In this document: one piece after another, positions 32,230 through 40,275 of the stretch
Numbering within the stretch: position 1 is the first letter of the stretch
How the letters are laid out: the number at the start of each line of letters is the position of its first letter
Assembly (NCBI GenBank): GCA_963971535.1
Contig: OZ020589.1
Location: forward strand, 84,462,955 to 84,526,954
Direction of reading: 5' to 3'
DNA: 64,000 nucleotides
Source of the DNA: Notolepis coatsorum
Taxonomy: Eukaryota; Chordata; Actinopteri; Aulopiformes; Paralepididae
Notes under the pieces: generated by a model
The model's input: only the letters and a program-made list of their open reading frames with translations
Database searches by the model: none
What the model was told of the DNA's origin: nothing
Translations under genes and position numbers: made by a program

Positions 32230-34799
32230 GTTCACAGGACTGCAAGCTAACTAGCTCACCATCGGCTAACAAGCCAACGCTAGCTCAGGAGGAGCTAGCC
32301 CAGGAGATGCTAGCTCAGGAGGAGCTGGCACGCCCAAAGCTAGCTCAGGAGGAGCTAGCACGAGAGAAGCTAGCTCAGGAGGAGCTGGCACGCCCAAAGC
32401 TAGCTCAGGAGGAGCTAGCACGAGAGAAGCTAGCTCAGGAGGAGCTGGCACGCCCAAAGCTAGCTCAGGAGGAGCTAGCACAAGAGAAGCTAGCTCAGGA
32501 GGAGCTAGCACGAGAGAAGCTAGCTCAGGAGGAGCTAGCCCAGGAGATGCTAGCTCGGGAGGAGTTGGCACGCCAGAAGCTAGCTCAGGAGGAGCTAGCA
32601 CAAGGGAAGCTAGCTCAGGAGGAGCTAGCACGAGAGAAGCTAGCTCAGGAGGAGCTGGCACGCCCAAAGCTAGCTCAGGAGGAGCTAGCACAAGAGAAGC
32701 TAGCTCAGGAGGAGCTAGCACGAGAGAAGCTAGCTCAGGAGGAGCTAGCCCAGGAGATGCTAGCTCGGGAGGAGCTGGCACGCCAGAAGCTAGCTCAGGA
32801 GGAGCTAGCACAAGAGAAGCTAGCTCAGGAGGAGCTAGCACAAGAGAAGCTAGCTCAGGAGGAGCTAGCACAAGAGAAGCTAGCCCAGGAGAAGCTGGCA
32901 CGGGTAGCTCAGGAGAGGCTGGCGCGGCAGATGCTAGCTCAGGAGAAGTTGGCACGGGTAGCTCAGAAGAAACTGGTGCAGCAGGTGCTAGCTCATGAGA
33001 AGCTGGCGCAGCAGATGCTCGCTCAGGAGATACAAGCACACAAGACGCTAGCTCGCATGTTGAGACATCTCAAAGGACTAGAGATCCCCGAAAGGGCCTC
33101 AATGGACCAACTGATGGAAAGAGAAGTAAGGACCCCCGGTCAAGATCCAGGGGATAACATGGTGGAAAGACTGATCCCACAGGTGCGAGACGGGAGCATG
33201 TCTCTCAGTGTTGCAGCCGAATCAGTCGTGAATGGAACACCCATGCAGGGATCATGCTTTCTGCTTAAAAAGCTATTCGGAGGAGTCCCAGGGGGTAACC
33301 TACTGGCAGCCCGATGCGCAGCATGGTCACAAGACCAGCTACGTATAGAGTGTAGGCTGTATGACCAAGTCATAATGCTATCTGACAAAGGGGGGGCCTC
33401 CCAGGAGCCTCCCCCGAAAACGACCAAGGAGAGAACAAGGAAAAAGGATCCTTCCGGCATCGAATACCTCTCTGCAGACGACTGGGGGGCATTAACCCCA
33501 GAACGGCAAGCGGAGACGAGGGCAAGATGGGAGGAATTTAAATCCCGGAAGAAGAATTACCTATACCTACCTCCAGACGAGTGGGCCGCATTAACCCCAG
33601 AAAAGCAAGCAGAAAGGAAGGCAACAAGGGAGGAATTTAAATCCCGGAAGAAGAATTACATATACCTGCCTCCAGACAAGTGGGCCTCACTAACCCCAGA
33701 ACAGCAAGCAGGGGTGAGGACCACAAGGGAGGAATTCACAGAACCAAGCAAATCACAATACCCAGAGCTGCCGGCTGTACAGCAAGCAGTAATTGGCACA
33801 GGAGAGAAACCTTACTGCTGTGGCCAGTGTGGAAAGAGCTTCAAGACAAAGCATCATCTTAAAAGTCACCACATGGTACACACAGGAGAGAGACCTTACT
33901 GCTGTAACCAGTGTGACATTAGCTTCAAGAGAAAGGCAGATCTTGAACGACACCACGTGGTACACACAGAAGAGAAACCTTACTGCTGTGACCAGTGTGG
34001 GAAGACCTTCAAGACGAAGGCAGAACTTAAACAACACCACGTGGTACACACAGAAGAGAAACCTTACTGCTGTGACCAGTGTGGAAGGAGCTTCAAGACG
34101 AAGGATCACCTTAGACGTCACCACGTGGTACACACAGAAAATAAACCTTACGGTTGCGCCCAGTGTGAGAAGGCCTTCAAGACGAAGAGAGAGCTTAGAA
34201 TTCACCACACGGTACACACAGAAGAGAAACCTTACTGCTGTGACCAGTGTGGAAAGAGCTTCAAGGCGAAGCGTAACCTTACACTACAACACATGGTACA
34301 CACACAAGAGAAACCATACTACTGTGACCAGTGTTACATGAGCTTCCGGAACCTGCAAGGGCTTCAGAGACACAGACGGCGGAGGCAGCCATGCAAGGTG
34401 CCAACCTGCTTAACGGGGGCAGTAAGGGGTGATGTGTCTCGCTCAAGAACACGGCAACGCACTATCAATGACGAGTGTGGAAATGGAAAAAACCAAGAAG
34501 ACGATGTAGTCATTCTTCCTCTTTATAAGGCGCCAGGCTCCACCTCAAAACAAGTATCTCCCTCCACTGACATAGAGGCGTTCAACTCTCTAGACAAGTA
34601 CCTAAACGCCAAAGACATCAATTATGAGCACTGTTCCATTTACTATGGCCCAGAAGAGGAGGATGGCGACATTCAGATGAAGGATCAGAACCCGAGGCCA
34701 CAGATGACGCCTTCAGGTGAAACTGAGTCTGAGCCTGAACAGGATGGGGAGCTAAATACCTCTGAAACTGAACACAGTTCTGATTACTCAACATATTGA
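32175..34799 (+). CDS. C2H2 zinc-finger protein with LAQEELA repeat domain, carried by an LTR element
   Basis: The frame is open from 32,175 to the TGA at 34,797, but the first ATG is at 32,307, so either translation starts within the repeats or an upstream exon supplies the start. Counting residues from 32,208: 25-280 about 25 ten-residue repeats LAQEELA(R/Q)(E/P)K, probably alpha-helical and coiled; 290-410 unrecognised; about 424-520 three repeats of the type YLPPDEWAALTPEKQAER; 529-728 seven fingers with (T/Q)EEKPY-type linkers. Fingers 1-5 are regular C-x2-C-x12-H-x3-H. Finger 6 has Gln in place of the first His, and finger 7 lacks a normal final His. The C-terminal 130 residues are acidic. 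DNA or RNA binding is expected from the fingers; the rest is unknown. No KRAB, SCAN or BTB domain is recognised. Confidence 0.75.
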   Translation, partial: PRDPVCKERLDVKHSQKDRSQDCKLTSSPSANKPTLAQEELAQEMLAQEELARPKLAQEELAREKLAQEELARPKLAQEELAREKLAQEELARPKLAQEELAQEKLAQEELAREKLAQEELAQEMLAREELARQKLAQEELAQGKLAQEELAREKLAQEELARPKLAQEELAQEKLAQEELAREKLAQEELAQEMLAREELARQKLAQEELAQEKLAQEELAQEKLAQEELAQEKLAQEKLARVAQERLARQMLAQEKLARVAQKKLVQQVLAHEKLAQQMLAQEIQAHKTLARMLRHLKGLEIPERASMDQLMEREVRTPGQDPGDNMVERLIPQVRDGSMSLSVAAESVVNGTPMQGSCFLLKKLFGGVPGGNLLAARCAAWSQDQLRIECRLYDQVIMLSDKGGASQEPPPKTTKERTRKKDPSGIEYLSADDWGALTPERQAETRARWEEFKSRKKNYLYLPPDEWAALTPEKQAERKATREEFKSRKKNYIYLPPDKWASLTPEQQAGVRTTREEFTEPSKSQYPELPAVQQAVIGTGEKPYCCGQCGKSFKTKHHLKSHHMVHTGERPYCCNQCDISFKRKADLERHHVVHTEEKPYCCDQCGKTFKTKAELKQHHVVHTEEKPYCCDQCGRSFKTKDHLRRHHVVHTENKPYGCAQCEKAFKTKRELRIHHTVHTEEKPYCCDQCGKSFKAKRNLTLQHMVHTQEKPYYCDQCYMSFRNLQGLQRHRRRRQPCKVPTCLTGAVRGDVSRSRTRQRTINDECGNGKNQEDDVVILPLYKAPGSTSKQVSPSTDIEAFNSLDKYLNAKDINYEHCSIYYGPEEEDGDIQMKDQNPRPQMTPSGETESEPEQDGELNTSETEHSSDYSTY

Positions 34800-34810
34800 G
34801 TAACAGCTAA

Positions 34811-34990
34811 AGAGAAGCTAGCACAAGGAGACGCTAGCTCACCAACGAGGCTTCAATGGCCCAAATGATGGAAAGAGAGGTAAGGACCCCCGGTCAAGAT
34901 CCAGGGGATAAGATGGTGGAGAAACTAACCCCCGAGCAGCAAGCAGAGATAAGGGCAACAAAGGGAGAAATTACCTTCTGGGGCCCTGAC
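34811..34990 (+). pseudogene. Relic duplicate of part of the zinc-finger ORF
   Basis: 'GCTTCAATGGCCCAAATGAT' through 'CGGTCAAGATCCAGGGGATA' and on to 'CCCGAGCAGCAAGCAGAGAT' repeats sequence found at about 33,090-33,170 and 33,500 of the ORF, with the intervening part deleted and the frame broken. It shows an internal duplication and decay in the element's history. Confidence 0.7.
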
Positions 34991-35625
34991 ACGTGACACT
35001 CAAGCAAGTGCAAACTGCACTTGACATACCGCTCATCTGTCAAGAGGAAGAATATGTAGTGTTATTGTCATTTAGGAAGGAACATGACATAGAATACTAA
35101 ATGCATTTTGTATATATTTTAAGTATAATATGTAAAGATGTCCGTCCTTGCTCTAAATCCAGAGTAAAGTAAAGTGAATTTGTAATCTATTTCATTCGGA
35201 AGGGATTTCCTGACAGCAACCATTTGGTGGGTTAGCACCCTACCAGCCATATCAGCTGCATGAGATGTACACTCACCAGCACCTATGGGTAAAAAATTGA
35301 GACTCTGCAAACTCTCATCAAGCTTAGCACCTTGACGCGGGGGGACAGAGCGAGCATCAGGGTCTCTGTATCCGACGGGCCTATCAGATTTGTGGGGACT
35401 TGGAAGCCTCAGCATACAGGACGCTGTGGTGCTTGGGCGGCCAAGTCACTGGTTTATAGGTCTGTCAAAACGGATTGGAGGTTCCGGGGCTAAGAACATA
35501 AGTTCAAGTGAGTTGGGCTTTATACTATTTAAATAGGTATCAAAAACCGAAAGAATATGAACCGAAATGACTGCTGTCGGGTGCCTCTGGAGTAGAATTA
35601 ATTACAGATTTGAAAAAAACCAAAC
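34991..35625 (+). other. Element interior without recognised gene
   Basis: Non-coding sequence between the ORF relic and the satellite. From about 35,570 it matches the leader block at 31,528 onward ('CCTCTGGAGTAGAATTAATT'). I recognise no RT, protease or integrase motif on either strand. Confidence 0.5.
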
Positions 35626-36860
35626 GTAGAAGATTCTACTCAAAGAAAGAATCACACTTAAAGTATATTTCTGTGATTGCGGTAAAAGTTTACTCACGAC
35701 TAAAAAGTTACGTAATGTTTTCTTACAGTCAAAAAAACGTAGAAGATTCTACTCAAAGAATGAATCACACTTAAAGTATATTTCTGTGATTGCGGTAAAA
35801 GTTTACTCACGACTAAAAAGTTACGTAATGTTTTCTTACAGTCAAAAAACGTAGAAGATTCTACTCAAAGAATGAATCACACTTAAAGTATATTTCTGTG
35901 ATTGCGGTAAAAGTTTACTCACGACTAAAAAGTTACGTAATGTTTTCTTACAGTCAAAAAAACGTAGACGATTCTACTCAAAGAATGAATCACACTTAAA
36001 GTATATTTCTGTGATTGCGGTAAAAGTTTACTCACGACTAAAAAGTTACGTAATGTTTTCTTACAGTCAAAAAACGTAGAAGATTCTACTCAAAGAATGA
36101 ATCACACTTAAAGTATATTTCTGTGATTGCGGTAAAAGTTTACTCACGACTAAAAAGTTACGTAATGTTTTCTTACAGTCAAAAAACGTAGAAGATTCTA
36201 CTCAAAGAATGAATCACACTTAAAGTATATTTCTGTGATTGCGGTAAAAGTTTACTCACAACTAAAAAGTTACGTAATGTTTTCTTACAGTCAAAAAAAC
36301 GTAGAAGATTCTACTCAAAGAATGAATCACACTTAAAGTATATTTCTGTGATTGCGGTAAAAGTTTACTCACGACTAAAAAGTTACGTAATGTTTTCTTA
36401 CAGTCAAAAAACGTAGAAGATTCTACTCAAAGAATGAAGCACACTTAAAGTATATTTCTGTGATTGCGGTAAAAGTTTACTCACGACTAAAAAGTTACGT
36501 AATGTTTTCTTACAGTCAAAAAAACGTAGAAGATTCTACTCAAAGAAAGAATCACACTTAAAGTATATTTCTGTGATTGCGGTAAAAGTTTACTCACGAC
36601 TAAAAAGTTACGTAATGTTTTCTTACAGTCAAAAAACGTAGAAGATTCTACTCAAAGAATGAATCACACTTAAAGTATATTTCTGTGATTGCGGTAAAAG
36701 TTTACTCACGACTAAAAAGTTACGTAATGTTTTCTTACAGTCAAAAAACGTAGAAGATTCTACTCAAAGAATGAATCACACTTAAAGTATATTTCTGTGA
36801 TTGCGGTAAAAGTTTACTCACGACTAAAAAGTTACGTAATGTTTTCTTACAGTCGAAACC
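35626..36860 (+). repeat. 112/113-bp tandem array, eleven units
   Basis: Units begin GTAGAAGATTCTACTC (itself a near-palindrome) at 35,626, 35,739, 35,851, 35,964, 36,076, 36,188, 36,301, 36,413, 36,526, 36,638 and 36,750. Length alternates with an A6/A7 run. Every unit ends TAATGTTTTCTTACAG, a strong acceptor-like sequence. Units 1 and 9 share the variant AAAGAAAG, suggesting block duplication of eight units. Confidence 0.92.
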
Positions 36861-37086
36861 TAAGTAGAAAAAATAGGTACCAGGTCACCTGAACCAAAAG
36901 TAACCTAATGTTTACTTAAAATCAGAATAAGTCCTGCATAAGTCCTGCTACTGTGACGGAAGTGGAACCAGCGTAATAATACAGGCTGGTGTTATCAGCA
37001 GGAGCTGGGTCTATAAGAGGCTACATAGCCTGGATCTACAAGCTGGCTAACTAGCCAGAGCTAACACCAGACATAACAGTAACTAA

Positions 37087-37485
37087 CTACCCAGTCTGGA
37101 CCGAGACAAGCACAACACAGGGTCGATCCCCTGTGCAAGAAGGAAGTGGACGGACGCAACAGTCCGAGAGGCCTGGGAACAATGTGCGCTGGTAAAGGGA
37201 CAAAACCTGAATCAGTGCCACACTCTTAGTGCCACACTCTCTGGGTGGGAGTCAGCGGACAACGCAGCGGATGGCAAGAAGGAATATACTGACTCAGGTC
37301 AGAAATCGGAACTGGAGGAAGACCGGGATAGGTCAAGCTCCAGAGCATCCTCAGGGTCCTCATCTAGACCTCCCAGACCTCCCAGACCTCCCAGACCTCC
37401 CAGACCTCCCAGACCTCCTAGACCTCCCAGACCGGACAGAGAGACATCGGCCTGGACCCAGGTTACAGGGCGACGAGAGCCCTGA
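37087..37485 (+). CDS. Possible second ORF with Arg-Pro repeats
   Basis: A plus-strand frame without ATG is open for about 130 codons after the TAA at 37,084: KWTDATVREAWEQCALVKG..., an acidic/serine stretch, then (PPR)n encoded by seven or so 9-bp CCCAGACCT repeats (37,370-37,430), ending at TGA near 37,483. It could be a second exon joined by splicing, since an array of acceptor-like sites lies just upstream. Function is unknown, and it may be non-coding. Confidence 0.35.
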   Translation, partial: LPSLDRDKHNTGSIPCARRKWTDATVREAWEQCALVKGQNLNQCHTLSATLSGWESADNAADGKKEYTDSGQKSELEEDRDRSSSRASSGSSSRPPRPPRPPRPPRPPRPPRPPRPDRETSAWTQVTGRREP

Positions 37486-38069
37486 ATGGACCTGAAAGAG
37501 AGAAAAGAAATGAGTCCTCTGTGGACTGTATCTGTGATGTCCTGCGAGGCCTACGGACAGGGTCACAAGACCAGGCCAACCACACTTCAATAGAGGACTG
37601 CTGCTACAATTCTCGGGGACCCGTGGGGGTCGCCCGAGAAGTGACAAATCAACCTACCTCAGACTATGGGAGAGATCCAAGAGGTCAGAGGGGGCGACCC
37701 CAAGACGACCAAGATGACCAAGATGACCAAGATGACCAAGATGACCAAGATGACCGAGACGACAACAGCCTGGGTGCATCGGCCGGGAACAACAGATGCA
37801 AGTCTTCCCGCCGGATACCAAGCAACAACGTGACCCCTATCCTGTCGAGCCGTCCAGCCAGGGAACAACAGATGCAAGTCTTCCCGCCGGCTACCAGGGT
37901 AACAAGGTATCTAGATGGCAGAGGGGGTGTGGAGAGTCACAGCCACGTGACCCCACAATCGCCATCTCGTCCCCCAGTACAGACGCTATTAAGACAATGG
38001 AAAATGACCGACCAGGATGACAGAGTGGGTGTAAAGTGTCACAAAACAAGCGACACTTTTGGACAATGA
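37486..38069 (+). CDS. Possible third open region with (DDQ)n repeats
   Basis: A different plus-strand frame is open through 38,069 and has VDCICDVLRGLRTGSQDQ, a cysteine pair, and a (QDD)n tract encoded by 9-bp GACCAAGAT repeats (37,706-37,755). The neighbouring frame at 37,087-37,485 ends in another 9-bp repeat. It overlaps the duplicated LTR start at 38,030, so its end is not biologically meaningful. Low confidence as a gene. Confidence 0.25.
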
Positions 38070-38086
38070 CATCCTGAGTCGTTCCA
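38014..38086 (+). repeat. Extra purine tract plus 57-bp LTR-start copy
   Basis: AGGATGACAGAGTGGG followed by TGTAAAGTGTCACAAAAC and 40 more LTR-like bases precedes the true junction (AGGATGGCAGAGTGGG then TGTGAAGTG at 38,171-38,187) by about 157 bp. The purine tract and first 57 bp of the LTR are therefore duplicated in the interior. Confidence 0.85.
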
Positions 38087-38186
38087 ATACAGCCCTATAT
38101 ACCTATTTTTCACATGTAATCATATGCTTTATTTTTCAATTATTCAATTAACGATGGACAAAGACCTCACAGGATGGCAGAGTGGG

Positions 38187-39614
38187 TGTGAAGTGTCACA
38201 AAACAAGCGACACTTTTGGACAATGACATCCTGAGTCGTTCCTATGTGACCAGTATAATCTTTAAACTGAACTCTGGAGGATAGCTGGCTCTACTTATAA
38301 AAAATGGAAATGAGCCTTTAATATCTGCAGACAAGGTGCCTGGTGTCTGTGAAAAGGGAGGAACCCTGGGGAATGTGGGCCTCTGCAGAGGGGAGAGAGA
38401 GCTGTAAGAGCTTAACCCTTTCAGACGAACAGGGGATTAAGGGTTGAGGGTTGAAAGACAGAGTCCGGGAACTAGTGGGGAGATCTTAAAAAAAAAGAAA
38501 CTATATAACAATTAAATGTTTGATGTGTACAGTAAAAGTTTTCAAAATGGCATGCTTATAAATTGAGTGTCAGTAGAGAATAATACTAACAGAATAATGT
38601 GTAAAAACTGTTTGTCTGGAGGGATCCTTAAGAGATACTGGAGAGGCCTCGTACATGGTACGATATCACGTGGTCACCATAGACAAAGCCGTTGTCTGTT
38701 CTGAAGGAATAAGGGACTTTCTGTTACTTAAAAAACCACTAGGTAACGAGAAGTAACGTTAGTACCAAGAAGGAGGAGCTCATACGAATTACGTATTGTA
38801 CTCTGGTTTGCTAAACAAAAATGACAGCCTGTGACTTCACTGTGTTTAGACCAATCGGAAATATTGTAAGATGGATATAAAAGGGACGGTTGCCCTTTCA
38901 AGAGCCAGATTTTACACGGAGCTGGAGAGAGAAGAAGAATGGTGCCTACTGACTTTTTTGAGAGATGAGAAGAATGGTGCGAGACACTGGGCACAAGCCG
39001 TGCATGATGAGATGTTTTGTTCTGTGCTTATTTTAAACTGAATTGGGTGCTTTCCACTTCAGTATCTTTTTGTAACTAGCTTTTTCTAATTAAAATTACC
39101 TCTTTATAAATATGATTTGTATCCTTTCTTCTGACCAGACGACCGGGTAAGCATGAAATGTGTTTTGCATTGTAACTTCACCCCATGCATTTTTTGATTA
39201 ATGATGTAAAATAGAATAATAGGCTTTATCCCTACGGAGTAAAAGGAGACTTATGATTATGCATTAAGGACTAAAGGTGAATTCTGTATAATGGGATTAT
39301 CAAGTAAAGCCATATAATGATAATACGTGTGAATAGGAGACATGGACCTCATCTAATTAAAGAGAGCCCGTCCCAGTGCAAATAAAATAAAAGATTCCGC
39401 AACTTCAATCACTCGACCTAAGGTCGATGACTGACGGGGGTCGGAACGGTGCATTCGCTGTCTCTTGTCGGTCAGTGGTAACAACAACATGTTGTAGACT
39501 CGGTTGGTTCTGCGTGTCAACCACTTCACAGGACGCTGTTTGAGATGTGGATAGGCAGACCAATGAGTTATGAAGTTATCGATCTGACCTAAGAGCGAGC
39601 GTGGGCATTCAACA
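38187..39614 (+). repeat. 3' LTR of the zinc-finger element
   Basis: Same length as the 5' LTR and differing at only four positions by eye. It is followed by the GAACC duplication and then resumed minus-strand copia coding. Confidence 0.92.
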
Positions 39615-39619
39615 GAACC

Positions 39620-40275
39620 ATACTTTGTATTTGTCGTGGCCTTCAATACCCTCCTGGATTGAATACACCCATTTCCCTCCCACTGTCTGTCTGCCCTCTG
39701 GTAACGTGGTTGAATACACCCATTTCCCTCCCACTGTCTGTCTGCCCTCTTCGGAGGACAATGTGACCTTTTTAAAGGTCAGGGTTACCCCACTGACTAT
39801 CCTGTAGTAGTAATCAACGGGGGTAGGTGTACTGTCCTCCTCGTCGCTCCCTTTTCGGGCGTAGTCTGTCAGATACTTTGGGGGTTTGTGTTCCCTTGAG
39901 GGATACCTCCCACTGCTTGGGGCACTTGACGTCACCCTCGGGTGCTCCTCGTCATCGCCCTCTGGGGGTTGCTGACTGTCTGCCTGCACGACCGTACTAT
40001 GTACACTGGGCTGATGTGTCTCTGTTTCTACACCCCTTACTCTGGAGTCCAGCTCTGGCTCCTCTGTCTGTATCTCGCTCTCACATGTTGCCTTTGTGAC
40101 AAACTTGACTAGCATGTGTTTCTGCACTCTCCCGTTACCGGGATGATAAACTAAGAAAGCAGGGCTTCCCTTGTCGTGTCCTACGAAAAATCCTTTTACA
40201 CCTCTGGACTCGGGCTTTCCCCTGTCCTGCGGGTACGCATAACACACTGATCCAAATCGGTGCATTCTGGCTAGA
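39620..40275 (-). pseudogene. Copia integrase C-terminus to RT N-terminus
   Basis: The minus strand reads RFGSVCYAYPQD..GKPESRGVKGFFVGHDKGSPAFLVY (copia integrase end), an acidic linker, SREHKPPKYLTDY, and the RT start GGKWVYS...HDKYKVWF. The 13-residue block EGRQTVGGKWVYS occurs twice in tandem, a small internal duplication. The frame is cut at 39,619 by the zinc-finger LTR element. Between 40,265 and 40,276 a break separates it from the upstream integrase frame. Confidence 0.82.

Larger units (their letters stand above)
30021..39614 (+). mobile_element. LTR retroelement carrying a zinc-finger ORF and no gag-pol
   Basis: Two 1,428-bp LTRs (30,021-31,448 and 38,187-39,614), starting TGTGAAGTGTC and ending GGCATTCAACA, bound 6.7 kb of interior. 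The 5-bp duplication GAACC is at 30,016-30,020 and 39,615-39,619. TGGCGTCCCTGG directly after the 5' LTR and AGGATGGCAGAGTGGG directly before the 3' LTR fit a primer site and a polypurine tract. The interior holds a leader block, an 82-bp array, a zinc-finger ORF, a 112/113-bp array and a second open region. I see no protease, RT, RNase H or integrase motif, so movement would need enzymes from another element. The LTRs differ at four positions by my count. Confidence 0.9.

Noticed and set aside
32266..33039. Antisense frame of 257 codons (LASLVLAPPELA-type)
   Set aside because: It is the mirror of the 30-bp coding repeat. Any in-phase repeat without stops opens several frames.
35626..36860. 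CRISPR-like regular repeats
   Set aside because: The units are contiguous tandem copies with no unique spacers, in a eukaryotic retroelement.
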